Assembly (NCBI RefSeq): GCF_021130785.1
Contig: NC_060214.1
Coordinates: forward strand, 109,509,001-109,573,000
Direction: 5' to 3'
From: Homalodisca vitripennis
Taxonomy: Eukaryota; Arthropoda; Insecta; Hemiptera; Cicadellidae
Length of the DNA: 64,000 nucleotides
Translations under genes and position numbers: made by a program
Shown here: in pieces, positions 34,431-46,744 of the stretch
Layout of the letters: each line of letters begins with the position of its first letter
How positions within the stretch are numbered: position 1 is the stretch's first letter
The notes under the pieces: model-generated
Databases searched by the model: none
The model's input: the letters and a program-made list of their open reading frames with translations, nothing else
Told to the model about the DNA's origin: nothing

Positions 34431-37138
34431 TGGAAACGAAACTGTGCAAAATTTCATTTCTACAAGTAAAGGTCAGATAATTGTTAACATGTCTTGCTTA
34501 TATTCAAACAGACTTCACTTTATCAAGCAAAACGATGTTTAAAAAGGCAAAATGAAACGAATTCATAAGAAGATATGATGTAAGAGGATATTTGGAATTC
34601 TTTTCATATTTGTTGGCCTCTTAATGGATATAATTTTTATGCAGAGAAGTGGAAAGTTGAAAGCCGAAATGACACAAACATTGGGTCACATTGTTTGTCG
34701 GTTTTCACTGTAAACACGGTTGTAAATTTCCCTCCAGTAAGTGGGTCTGGGACAACGTTACATTACTGGTAGTGGACGACCACAGTGCAGAGCTGTGACA
34801 CATGTCACGATTGTTATTCGTGTGATTACTGTCAGCAGCATTAGGAGGGAGTCTAGTAATTAGTGGTATTTTGGTGTAAATAAATTTACAAACCGTGTGC
34901 ACATATTGCTTACAGTTATACTTATACCGTAATAAGTATAACTCTCTCGTTCAGGTCACGAGGGGTAGAGTACGATAAGCGGACCCGGTTTTTTATATCG
35001 ATATTGACAAACGATATTACTTAATTATTATTTTCGATATAACCAACCGATACTGATTTTTGAACAATAACTAAATTGTATAAACTACAACTACTTTATC
35101 ATATAATAAACGTATTTTATAGACAATAACAGACAGTGGAAAGCTCGTGGAGAACCGTGGAACGAAGTATAAAAAATTGACATATCAGCCGACCAGGTTC
35201 ATTTTTACTGAAACACAACCATTAATGTTACCTTAATTACATTTTAAAATGACTCAACCTAACCTTATCAATGTAGAATTCTTCAAACCACTTTGGAACA
35301 TTTTGTTGCCTTCTCCGAGAATCGACCATGTTCTGCCCATGTGAAGTTTCTGGATGGCTCTAATATCATTGAAATCCAGCAAAAATATGACAGCTTATTG
35401 TTGATAAATAATGCATATGTTCCAAGAATAATGTGAAAGTATTCTCTTACGCAAAAACGTTTATACCGATGGCATTACCAAAGCATTTGGACGTACATAA
35501 TGTATTTTAGACGTTCTGACTATAATAACTTTTACTATTCACATTGAAAAAAAGAAATTCTGATTAAAAAAGAAGAAATCATAGAACATACTTTTATGAT
35601 TGAGCCTTACGTTCAAGACAGGAATATTATATTCCAGCGTACTGAGACCTACGACGAAATATTGGATTTCAGCATTGAAGTTGAATTCAATAAAACGCTT
35701 CGCCGGGTTGGCGTGGGTTGTCCGTCGCGGGGTTGCAAGGGGGATCGTGCAGAATACTTTTACATGTACTTACTTAGTGGTTTAGTTAACGTGCTAACAC
35801 CTTCATTTACTATAATAAGTTAAAAATTAGTTTTTTTTTTAATGTTCATGTAATCCTACACACATTTATCACATATTAATTGCAATAAATGGGTAAAATT
35901 ACTCGACAGTTTTAAATGTCACTCGTCAAGGTGTTCAACGTACTATTTGTTAATATTACAAATTTCTTTAAATAAAAATGAATGGTATCCTGTTTATTTT
36001 GTGCCCATTATGTGAATTTTTACCGTTTTGTGTTTTATTTAGAATTTCAAGATTTATAAATACTTTAGGAAACCAGACAATGTAAACATAATGCTGGAAA
36101 ACAACTTGATATGGAATTAATTTAATTCAATCAAAAAATTCTAGAGCGGTCCTGGAAGTACACGCTGTGGAAACAGTAGTTTAATACGTGTTTGAAGGGT
36201 TGTCTTGTACTCCACTTGAAATACCAATCGATTCTGAGTTCACCACTGCTTCCCCTTGGACTGTATATTTCTGGTATGATATTTCAAGTAAAACTGTTTT
36301 AAAGTAATTAATAGGATATTAATATTTAAAGATAAAAGCTCATTAATTGACAGCATTATTTTGGTTTTGTGCATTTATCAAAAAGATGCATTGGCGACGC
36401 TAATCGTTATAAAATACCACACAAAAGTAAAATACTCGTACAATGCAACCGTATATAATACTTTGTCCAAGCGCACATTCTAGCTATATAATTCCTAAAT
36501 TATAGATTTTATATTTAAAACTTTCCTGTTTAAATATTTTAGAACAAGTATTCACTGTACATATAATATATCTTAAATGTATAAATGTATTGATAGATAA
36601 AAAGCAACTGAAATATTGTTATGTACACAAACATAAGTCAGGACAGTTTTTATATGTATTATTTAACTTCCACTAATTATTTCATAACATGTAGTAAATT
36701 AGCATTTTCAGAAAAATATGTAATTTTTATTGTAAAATAGAATATATCAGCTTATTTATATAATAATTTAATATAATATATTAAATTATATTTATTAATA
36801 TTTATCGATTATATTAAATTATTATTTATTATAATATAGTAATAAATAATAATTTTAAAAATATTTGGGAATGGGACAAACAGTACTAAATATTTTTTTC
36901 ATTTAATGACTTACATGCATTTTTTTGACCGGTGATAATTGAAGGCACATTTAGAAAATGTACTATACACGATTTTACCTATCACTATAGGGTTTAGTCT
37001 GAAAATATGGGTGATGCACGGAGTATCCGTTACATTGTACAACTCTTTAATATTTTAACTAAATTCCAAACATATTTACTCTAGTATATATCTCTTTGAA
37101 TAAAATTGAAACAGTGTGAAACCGTTTGAAGCATTTTG

Positions 37139-37909
37139 ACGTGACAACGTCTTAAATTAGGTTGCGGCTCGGAGTCACTCATGAAAAAGTGTAACGCCCG
37201 GTAACGTTATGATGCCCGTCCAGTGGGTCCGCCGCACGGGATCCGCACGGGATAAAGCAGATAACTGTGGGTCCGCCGCACGGGATAAAGCAGATAATTA
37301 TGTTTATTCGTGAAAATGTGGAGTGCTTAGATTCGTCATTTACAACAACTACAACAATAAAGGTAAATAATTGTACACTGATATTTCATTATCGTAAACT
37401 ATGATTGATTGATTAATTGTTAGATTGACACAAAAGTTGAGAAACTGAGTTTATAGGTTATGTCATACTATTGACAAATGTTGATAGTGTTAAGTAAATT
37501 ATTAGTTTAAATCACTCTGCAATCAATCGTAATTCAGTCGATTCAGAAGAAACAGCGCGTATTGCTAGTCAAACATTAAAAATAACAAATTATAACCTCT
37601 AACCTGTCATAACAGTGCGACCAAACAAACGAACTAAACCGACCAATCACCACGTGCGGAGTTAGAATTTAACTGTGTTTAGCAAGAATTTCAAATTCCA
37701 ATTTTATTAACTGTTTTATTCAACTTTACCATTTACAATAACAAATTTTAATTAATTTCAAATTATGTACAATGTTTTAGTAAACAAAATATATTTCTAT
37801 AGTTAGAATTTGTGCAATTCTTATTTTCATTCAATTCCTTGTTCCTATTGTGCAATTTAATAATATTCATATCAATAAATATTCTACCGAGAAAAAGACG
37901 TTGTCACGT
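37139..37909. mobile_element. non-autonomous inverted-repeat element inside copy B
   Basis: ACGTGACAACGTCTT at 37139-37153 recurs perfectly inverted at 37895-37909. Copy A lacks the whole stretch, which proves insertion (or loss in A). About 55 bp beyond the right repeat (to ~37967) is also absent from A, so the true right end may be further out. A GC-rich motif (GGGTCCGCCGCACGGGATAA) occurs twice at 37225-37285. No transposase frame. Confidence 0.75.
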
Positions 37910-38526
37910 AAAATCTTCGCCCGTAAAACCGACTTTACAGGCAACCATAATTTTTTTTAGTAGAGAATATTTAAGCACGTTGACACAATTGATTCAGGGG
38001 TAGAATCTCGTTGTTGTACCTGTTGGGGTGTGACGACAGTTAGTTGATGACCTGCACAGAAGATAAATGGTACATCTTTGTCCCTTGCCACCATTAGAGG
38101 AAAATTGGTGCTTTGTCAGATGAAATATAAGTTTTGTAAGATTGTTATGATTAAGATGGCAGAATAAATGTTATTTGTTATGTTAAACGTATTAAAAATT
38201 GGAAATTTAAAACAAATTAATTATTTAAAAGAGTATTGTCTCTTACGTATACGAGGTGATTTGAGAAACAAAGTGAAATATCCAATTACCGTTAAGATAT
38301 ATTCTAAAAGATATATTATTAAATTACAATTGCATGGATCAACATGCAATATCATTGCATTTGGTAGATTTATTATTATGAAAGAAAATTAAAATGAATA
38401 TGAATTAAAACTTAATTCAAATATTAAAATTAAAGATCCAATTATCGTCTAGATACATATTATAAGATATATTATTATATTAAACTCGAATGGAGCAACA
38501 TGCAATGCCATTGCACACGGTAGATA

Positions 38527-40523
38527 TAAAAAAATGATCTCCGACTGAAATATTTTAAAAAGGAAGCCGCAATACACTACATTGCAAATGCAGAGAACCA
38601 GACCAGAGCAGTCTGGCAAGTAATAAATAATAATCGCTTTAGCAACAAATCTCAAAAAAATTATATAACATAACATCCATTAACACAGAAGACTTGACAA
38701 TAACAGACCCTGAACAAATAGCTTGAATACATGAATCACTTCTTTGCTAATACTGCAGAACACAGCTCTGTCAAACTCCCAGCAGGCATTTTAAAAAAAC
38801 TGCCAACAATCCATGAGAGTGAATTCCGGTCTTTTGAAGAGTGTTTTAGACCAACAAGTAGAATAGAAGTACACAAAACAATAACATACTTGAAATCAAA
38901 ACTGTCTTCTGGAATAGATGAGCTCCCATCAGCAGTCCCTCAAACTTTGCAAAAATGAAGTGTTAACTCCTATAGCTGATGTAATAAACATATCTTTTTC
39001 CAACAAGGCGTCTTCCCCTCTCTCCTAAAAAACTCGTTAATTTATCCAAAGTACAAGTAAGGACCCACTTTCCCTGGCCAGCAACTACAGACCTATATCT
39101 CTCATCTGTACCCTATCAAATAATTTTTTTAAGAAAATAGTATTCACAAGATTACTCACTCATCTAGAAAACAACAATCTTTTAACCAGCCGGCAACATA
39201 GCTTTAGAAAAGGCAAGTCCACCACCACAGCCATAACTGAACTAGTCGAGACTATCATTGATGCAGCTGAAGAGGGAGCCACAACAAGAGGAATCATACT
39301 TGACTTTAGTAAAGCTTTTGATAGCCTGAGCCACAAACACCTTCTAGATAAACTACACACACTAGGAATAAGAGAAGCAGCGCATCAGTGGCTCCAGAGC
39401 TATCTCAGCGGAAGGACACAAATGACTGAAATAACGTCAAGTGAGTCAACAAGACATCTCAAAAATTTAGATCCACACAAACACAGATAACGAATAGAGT
39501 TCCACAGGGGTCTGTGCTTGGCCCTGTACTATTTATTCTATACACAAATGACATCATTTCGACGCTACAGGACCACTGTGAAGTATTCCTCTATGCTGAT
39601 GACACTGCCCTCATGGTTTCACAAAAGAATTTTAAAGAGCTCGAAATTAATGCCTACAATACTGCAAGTATAGTAAAAATAGTACAGTCAGGAAAATGAT
39701 CTTGTACAGAATAAAGAAAAAACCGCAACAGCTTATTTTTGGCCCACAATGAAGGAGTGCTCTCGAGCTACCCAATGTCTCAACATCTAATGAGGGCCAA
39801 ATACCTTGGGATAACCCTAGACAGTGATCTCAATTGGAAAGCTCATGTAGACCAATTGTGTAAAAAACTTAGCACTGCCCTATACATCATTAAGCGACTC
39901 AAAACACATCAGCGACACAGACAGCACCTCAGGAACTGTTTACTTTGCGCTATTTGAGTCGTTAATGCGCTATGGACTGACTATCTGTCGGTTTTCATCT
40001 CAAAGGAATCTACAAAGGGTACTGCTCCTGCAAAAAAAATGCCATCAGAATAATAGCTGAATTGGGCTATTTCGAGATTCCTGCAGAGGGTGTTTAAGAG
40101 ACTGAAGCTGCAGACAACGGCCAACCTGTATATCAGCGAGGTAATAATATATGCCGTTCACAAAGGACTTGACCAATTCTTGGAGAACCATTCCTATAAT
40201 ACCAGGAACAGAGTTAACTATAGACTTCCCTGCACACCACCTGACTGCCTATGAAAAACACCTTCCTACATCGGGGCAAGGCTATTCAACATCCTTCCAT
40301 CAAAGCTGAAATCACAAAGAAGCAACAAGAATTTAAAGGAGCTCTTCTTGACTGGCTAATGGAGAGGGAGTTCTACTCTGTTGAAGAATGCCTGCAGATG
40401 GGGAGACATTCTCATTGAATGACCACGTACCTCAAGCTAAAAACTCTTGACGCTATGACTGTACTCTATGTCCATGTCAATAAAGATAATTTTGTCTTGT
40501 CTTGTCTTTGTCTTGTCTTGTCT
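38527..40523 (+). mobile_element. 5'-truncated LINE inserted in copy B
   Basis: A non-LTR retrotransposon copy. It is absent from the matching point of copy A (after CACGGTAGAT). The 3' end carries AATAAAGATAATTTTGTCTTG and a tail of TCTTG-type repeats to about 40522. The 5' end is cut, as is usual for incomplete reverse transcription. No target-site duplication could be fixed by eye. Confidence 0.9.
38731..40430 (+). pseudogene. LINE reverse transcriptase (Jockey/CR1-like), frameshifted
   Basis: The enzyme would copy the element's RNA into DNA at a nick in the target. Reading across frames shows, in order: a piece before the fingers (38731-38958); NYRPISLICTLS (39083 on); RQHSFRKGKSTTTAI; the first catalytic Asp in IILDFSKAFDSL (about 39290-39325); VPQGSVLGPVLFILYTNDI (39499-39555); the two catalytic Asp in LYADDTALMV (39590-39619); and the thumb YLGITLDSDLNWKAHV (39800-39850). 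A frame change lies between the stop at 39488 and VPQGS, and stops follow at 39697-39738, so the copy is dead. The endonuclease domain is missing. The motif set fits the Jockey/CR1 group; a finer clade is not resolvable by eye. Confidence 0.9.
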
Positions 40524-41206
40524 ATATTATTATGAGAGAAAATTAAAATGAATATGGATTAAAATTTAACTAGAATAATAAAATGAAAGATCCAATAATC
40601 GTTAAGATATATATTATAAAATGAATTATTATATTAAACTCGAATGGACCAACATGCAATATCAGTTCTCTGTGTAGAAACGAAACTGTGCAAAATTTCA
40701 TTTCTACAAGTAAAGGTCAGATAATTGTTAACATGTCTTGCTTATATTCAGACAGACTTCACTTTATCAAGCAAAAAGATGTTTAAAAAGGCAAAATGAA
40801 ACGAATTCCAAAAATAAATGTGATTTAAGAGGATATTTGGAACTATTTTCATATTTGTGGGTCTCTTAATGGATATAAATTACCTGGAGAGGAGTGGAAA
40901 GTTGAAAACCGAAATGACACAAACATTGGGTCACATTGTTTGTCGGTTTTCACTGTAAACACGGTTGTAAATTTCCCTCCAGTAAGTGGGTCTGGGACAA
41001 CGTTACATTACTGGTAGTGGACGACCACAGTGCTGAGCTGTGGCACATGTCACGATTGTTATTCGTGTGATTACTGTCAGCAGCATTATCAGGGAGTCGA
41101 GTAATTAGTTGTGTTTTGGTGTAAATAAATATACAAACCGTGTGCACATATTGCTTACAGTTATACTTATACCGTAATAAGTACAACTCTCTCGTTCAGG
41201 TTACGA

Positions 41207-41846
41207 GGGGTAGAGTATGATAAGCGGACCCGGTTTTTTACATCGATATTGACAAACGATATTACTTAATTATTATTTTCGATATAACCAACCGATACTG
41301 ATTTTTGAACAAGAGCTAACTTGTATGCACTAAAAATATTTGTTCATATGATAAACGTATTTTATAGATAATAACAGACAGTCGAAAGCTCGTGGAGGAC
41401 CGTGAAACGAAGTATAAAAAGTGGCATATAAGTCGGCTGAGATGCGCTTACCGATCATCTCTGTGAGTATTTGTGCAGATGAGAACTACGGTTTTTCTAG
41501 AGAAGATGCTTCAAAAACTTCTCTAAAGCGGTTAATCATTGCTATTTAGGAGAAAACATATAAATTAATTACACTTATTTTGTGTTTCCTATTATAATGT
41601 TTGTTATGTTATAATGAATTGTTTGATCGTAAGAGCTTATTTATTATTTATATGATTATCACTATGTACATTATATTAATTACTTTTATTTAAAATATGA
41701 TTCTTAATATGACTGTAGATATGTTGATATGATTTATATACGCGTATTCGATAAAGAATATTTAGTATCGATGATTACACTATATAATCATCGATACTTA
41801 ATATTCGATATAAAAACCGGGTCCGTTTATCGTACTCTACCCGTTA
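41207..41846. mobile_element. ~640-bp terminal-inverted-repeat element (MITE-like)
   Basis: GGGTAGAGTATGATAAGCGG at the left matches, inverted, the right end (CGTTTATCGTACTCTACCC at 41825-41845). Inside the termini are several CGATA strings. A second palindrome near the right end, AGTATCGATGATTA / TAATCATCGATACT, is at 41764-41798. No frame. The left ~230 bp also occurs at 34964-35200 in copy A, where it stops at the duplication junction. Confidence 0.8.
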
Positions 41847-42399
41847 GGTTTAAAATTTAAAGTGTGTAATGGGCTACGTGTTTTATTATGTCACATTAAA
41901 ATGTTATGTGATAGTACTCAGTTTGCGTATGGATTTGTCTATTCCAGGGACAGACGGAAATTAAATTTTCCCAGCCCCTCGGCTGATAGCCAGGCTTCGC
42001 TTACGAAAAACCAACTAATGACAATGCAAAAAGTACACTACACCACTTGTCGTAACAGTGTTCCCTGAGGTTGCATACAACATTACAACTCTATAGCTAA
42101 TTTCATGTGGACACATAGGCAGGAAAGACAATTTTCCAAAAAAAGAAGTTAATACAAAAATAAATATGGAACGCATTCTTGTAAAAAATGAAATTTCATA
42201 CAACATTTATGTCACGTACGAAAGCTTTACAATTCTTGCCAGCATGAAATATTTTTTTGAAATGTCTCCCCAATTATTATTCATTAAATTGGGTTTCATA
42301 TAAGTGTATAAATAATATAAGTCTTACACTCCAAGCCACTATGAAATGATGTTGCAAATGTTGGGAAAGTTAGGCAACATCTTTACATATCTCTCGAGT
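41847..42399. other. worn repeat traces
   Basis: GAGGTTGCATACAACATTAC at 42068 parallels GAGGTTGCATACAAAACTAA at 15876. Otherwise nothing recognised. Confidence 0.4.
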
Positions 42400-42640
42400 T
42401 TGAATCTCTCAAGTGTGTTTTGAGTTTGATTTGAAATTTATTTATTCTGCTATTTTTACTTTGCTATCATGCTTATCCATAAGACCAATTTAAAAACATT
42501 CGCTAACGCTCAGCTACATCCCATGGAAAGACATGCACCATCAGGGAAGTCCATAGGTGAGTTCGTTTTCGAGATATTGTGCAGACAGACAAACAGCCCA
42601 AAATGAAATTCTCAGCCTAATAAGATATTTGCTACATCTC
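42400..42640 (+). repeat. dispersed repeat family 6, fuller copy
   Basis: TTTATTTATTCTGC, CATGCTTATCCATAAGACC, CGCTAACGCTCAGCTACATC, GACATGCACCATCA, TTTCGAGATATTGTGCAGAC and CAGCCTAATAAG occur in order. Parts recur at 10830-11010 and 17075-17200. Probably an old SINE or MITE. Confidence 0.55.
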
Positions 42641-42659
42641 AGTCAATAAAAAAGCTACG

Positions 42660-43300
42660 ATCATTAAAAAAAAAACGTAGAAACTTGATACATAAGATCC
42701 CTCATGGACCGTGGAAGAATCCTCTGGCTTTGAGTCAAGATATCAAAGTTCAGTCTTTTCATCGTTCTGACATTCCGTCTGATCCTCTATGCAATAACTC
42801 TTAATAGAAAGGTCTTGACATGTGGAACACAGGCTCCTCTTTGGCCAAGGAGGATCGGTATTGATTTTGGGGTCAAAAATTCAAAAGAAAATGTGTCTGT
42901 TCTTCTGTCTGTCTACTCAATAATTCTTGATTAAAATGTCCTAGAAACTTGAGATTTATAGAGGTTCCTCTTGGTTTATAGGAGAAATCTATTCATTTGT
43001 AACTACGAGGTCAAAATACACTCCATCTGTCTGTTCTCTTCTGTCTGCCTCCTTGATAATTCTTGATATAAATGTCCCAGAAACTTGAAATTAGTAGAGA
43101 TGGTTCCTCTTAGTCCATAGAAGAAATCTATTAATTTAGAACTAAGAGGTCAAAAACCTGTCTGGATATATTTGGTTTGCCTGTACATGCGATAAGTCTT
43201 GATAGAAAGATCGAAGATACTTGAAACTTCGTATATGGCTTCATCTTAGTCAAACACTGAACCTTATTGATTTTGGGGTCAAAAATTCAGGTGGAAGCCC
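42660..43300 (+). repeat. degenerate ~120-150-bp tandem repeat, ~5 units
   Basis: GAAACTTGA-type starts are near 42682, 42953, 43082 and 43222. Each is followed by CTCTTGG/CTCTTAG, then AGAAATCTATT or TATTGATTTTGGGG with GGTCAAAA, then CTGTCTG. Unit lengths vary. Related text (CAATAACTCTTAATAGA) also lies at 47557. The GGTCAAAA type of minisatellite is found in several invertebrates. Confidence 0.75.
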
Positions 43301-43949
43301 GTCCTTCTATCAGTTCGTCTCTGTTCATATGTTCTCATGGGACTTTCAGTACTCCATTCATTATATTGGCTTAGAAAATTTAACATTACCTTCATGTGAA
43401 ATAAAATACTTGGGTACACATAATGGTAAAGGCCATTTTTTAACTTAACGTTTTTAACGTGTAAAACTCCGCGAACCATTTATTACTGGTTGTTTGGAAA
43501 TGTTTTAAAGCGAAAGCTGTCAGAAATCGAACATTATTGACACCTGACAGTAACGGTAACTGATCAAGTGACAGGCTACCGCGATAATGGAGCACAGTGT
43601 TTGCTGTTCCAAGTTAGTTTAAATAAATAGAAAATAACCTTAGTTCACATGTAAATAAATATTTTAACATGGTTTTTAATAACCAAATGTATTTAATATA
43701 GTAAGAAAAGTATTTCTACCACTACATTTGTACCATTTAGGTTTGAAATGCACTAAAATTTCAATTAAACTTTACATAATACCGGCTGAGTGATAACGAG
43801 GTACTGTTAAATGTTATTTCTGTATCGTTTAAAGTATCTGTCTCCAGGACAGCACAGGAAAAAAATGAGCTAGAGCCGCAAAATTTTGCATGCAACATCA
43901 GAAATGCTTGTTTTATTTATATGTTTATCAAAACTTAGGTTGCTATATA
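43301..43949. other. AT-rich DNA, nothing recognised
   Basis: The short frames at 43221-43479 have no motifs. Confidence 0.5.
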
Positions 43950-44345
43950 TAACAAGCAAGCCCAACTATTCACTAGGTTTTTACATGTATGAATCATGCT
44001 CAGCTATTCTATAGGTTGGTACATCTATGAAGCAAGCTCAGCTATTCACTAGGTTGGTATGTCTATCAAGCAAGTCCAGCTATTCACTAGGTTGGTATGT
44101 CTATCACGCAAGTCCAGCTATTTTATAGGTTGCTATATATAACAAGCAAGCCAAGCTATTCTCTAGGTTGGTATATCTATCAAGCAAGCCAAGCTATTCT
44201 CCAGGATGGTATATCTATCGAGAAATTTCAGCTATTCCGTAGGTTGGTAGATCTACCAAGCAAGCCCAGATATTCTTAAGATTTTTAAATCTGTCAAGCA
44301 ATCTCAGCTTTTTATTATATTGGTTTTTGTATGAAGACAGCTCAG
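43950..44345 (+). repeat. 38-bp minisatellite, ~10 diverged units
   Basis: AGCTATTCTATAGGTTGGTA then an ATCTATCAAGCAAGC-type second half, repeated every 38 bp with substitutions; the outer units are most worn. A variant with GCTATATATAACAAGC appears twice. Confidence 0.9.
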
Positions 44346-44479
44346 CGATTATGTAATAGAATAGATTCGTTTTAATTCGAGTTCCACAAAGTGGAGATTT
44401 GATCAAACATAACAGCAATATTGATAGTTAATTATTAATTAAATAATTATCTTTTTCCTACGAGTGTGGCTGGCTTGTT

Positions 44480-45770
44480 GTCGCTATTATATATGTTATT
44501 CGTAATATATTTATTACGCTAGTTATTGTTATGTTATATCATTATTTACCATATTTTTCTCTATCTTATTGGTTGTTATAGGTAACATCTTTAATGCGCT
44601 AGTTATTGTTATGTTATATTATTATTTACCATATTTTTCTCTATCTTATTGGTTGTTATTGGTACTATACTTATTACGCTAGTTATTGTTATGTTATATC
44701 ATTATTTACCATATTTTTCTCTATCTTATTGGTAGTTATTGGTAATATATTTATTACGCTAGTTATTGTTATGTTATATCATTATTTACCATATTTTTCT
44801 CTATCTTATTGGTTGTTATTGGTACTATATTTATTACGCTAGTTATTGTAATGTTATATCATTATTTACCATATTTTTCTCTATCTTATTGGTAGTTATT
44901 GGTAATATATTTATTACGCTAGTTATTGTTATGTTATATCATTATTTACCATATTTTTCTCTATCTTATTAGTTGTTATTGGTACTATACTTATTACGCT
45001 AGTTATTGTTATGTTATATCATTATTTACCATATTTTTCTCTATCTTATTGGTAGTTATTGGTAATATATTTATTACGCTAGTTATTGTTATGTTATATC
45101 ATTATTTACCATATTTTTCTCTATCTTATTGGTTGTTATTGGTACTATATTTATTACGCTAGTTATTGTAATGTTATATCATTATTTACCATATTTTTCT
45201 CTATCTTATTGGTAGTTATTGGTAATATATTTATTACGCTAGTTATTGTTATGTTATATCATTATTTACCATATTTTTCTCTATCTTATTGGTTGTTATT
45301 GGTACTATATTTATTACGCTAGTTATTGTTATGTTATATCATTATTTACCATATTTTTCTCTATCTTATTGGTTGTTATTGGTAATATCTTTATTACGCT
45401 AGTTATTTTTTATGTTATATCATTATTTACCATATTTTTCTCTATCTTATTGGTTGTTATTGGTACTATATTTATTACGCTAGTTATTGTAATGTTATAT
45501 CATTATTTACCATATTTTTCTCTATCTTATTGGTAGTTATTGGTAATATATTTATTACGCTAGTTATTGTTATGTTATATCATTATTTACCATATTTTTC
45601 TCTATCTTATTGGTTGTTATTGGTACTATATTTATTACGCTAGTTATTGTTATGTTATATCATTATTTACCATATTTTTCTCTATCTTATTGGTTGTTAT
45701 TGGTAATATCTTTATTACGCTAGTTATTTTTATGTTATATCATTATTACCCGTATTTTTCCTTATCTTTT
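44480..45770 (+). repeat. 80-bp tandem array in 160-bp dimers, ~16 units
   Basis: ATGTTATATCATTATTTACC recurs every 80 bp from 44531. Two subtypes alternate (GGTTGTTATTGGTACTATA and GGTAGTTATTGGTAATATA), giving a 160-bp higher-order unit in most of the array. Because 80 is not a multiple of 3, hydrophobic open frames of ~78 codons restart each 160 bp and overlap; they are by-products of the array. No translated product is inferred. Confidence 0.97.
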
Positions 45771-46744
45771 TGGAGTTGTTAGGTTATTCTAAAGTACGAT
45801 ACGTTGGAACAGTTGTCGTTTCAAATATTATAGTTGCTTATTATTACGTTGCCACTTGCCATCCTGTTTTTTAAAAAAATCTGAATGATTTAAAAAAAAT
45901 AGTGTAACCGTTCAATGAATAAATAGCATGAATATATAAATGAACAAATTCGTAAATAAAGTAAAATTTTTCGAATATTGTATATCTGGCATTATTGCTA
46001 CCAAAAGTAATGTAAACTGGTGAGTTATAGTGGTTCTTTTCAGAAACTATGTTTTATTGTACTTGTCGATAGAGTTTGTAATTTAAAATGTTCTAACTCA
46101 CCGGCGTGTAATAGGAACTCAAACAGTCATTGTTTACTTTCGTGTTTCAACTGAATCGGAAACTATTGCTATTGACGCCTGACAACCGCAGAGCTATAGC
46201 CTGTTAGCGGCGACACAATCTCTGTTCAACGTCATGACTTATACACAATCCCATTGTGTATTTTACACGTCATTCTCTACCTCTGTCACTTTAATATTTT
46301 CACAAATTAATTATATATTGAATTATTCTATCACTAAAGCTGCTTTAAGTTGAGATGTACGAATACTAATCCAACTTATTCTTGTATTGGTTAGAAAAAT
46401 ATAAATAGAAATGTGAATGTGAAATTTATAGTCTAGGGACCGACAACCCTTTTGGACTGTATAACGACATAACCCGGTTTTTCATAAATAGATAGAGGAA
46501 ATTTTCCAAAGAAAGAGATCTATTGCTAGACACGCTGTTTTTGAGGAGTATGAACGAAAGAAAAATAAAATGATTATTGTTTCTCAGATTATATTTCTTT
46601 CGGTTATTCACTTAAAATAAATCAGCAGACAACTATTAAACGTTAAAACATCGTCAGTTGACCATATAAAGCCAGTTAAAGTTGGAAGTTTTAATTTCTT
46701 TATCTATTTGTTTGACTGTTTGATAACAATCATTTAATTCTTTG
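45771..46744. other. AT-rich DNA, nothing recognised
   Basis: A weak echo of 43545-43600 occurs near 46170 (ATTGACGCCTGACA versus ATTGACACCTGACA). Nothing else supported. Confidence 0.45.

Larger units (their letters stand above)
31830..35200. repeat. duplicated 3.4-kb unit, copy A (family 3)
   Basis: Collinear with 35203-41440 once two insertions there are removed, and very similar throughout. Anchors: GACGTACATAATGTATTTTA, CAATACGTG-type stretch near 32780, AGGGTTTAGTCTGAAAA at 33584, and GTGGGTCTGGGACAACGTTA at 34741. Copy A appears free of large insertions and so shows the pre-insertion state. Its right end lies inside the element that is complete in copy B at 41207-41846. Short frames in it (32163-32393 minus, 32224-32421 plus, 33625-33858 minus, 34705-34902 minus) recur in copy B because of the duplication. 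Confidence 0.9.
35203..41440. repeat. duplicated 3.4-kb unit, copy B (family 3), with two insertions
   Basis: Begins directly where copy A ends (tandem, head-to-tail). It is interrupted by ~0.83 kb at 37136-37967 and ~2.0 kb at 38527-40523, both absent from copy A. Removing them gives ~3.4 kb, the size of A. A plus-strand frame at 35596-35823 (QRTETYDEILDFSIEVEF...) is open here but has stops in A and C. Confidence 0.9.

Noticed and set aside
44606..45782. Family of small hydrophobic membrane proteins (~78 codons each)
   Set aside because: They restart every 160 bp in an 80-bp array and overlap each other; a by-product of the repeat.
43545..46215. Flanking copies at 43545-43600 and 46165-46215 as ends of one large element
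   Set aside because: Similarity is limited to short strings; too weak to draw borders.
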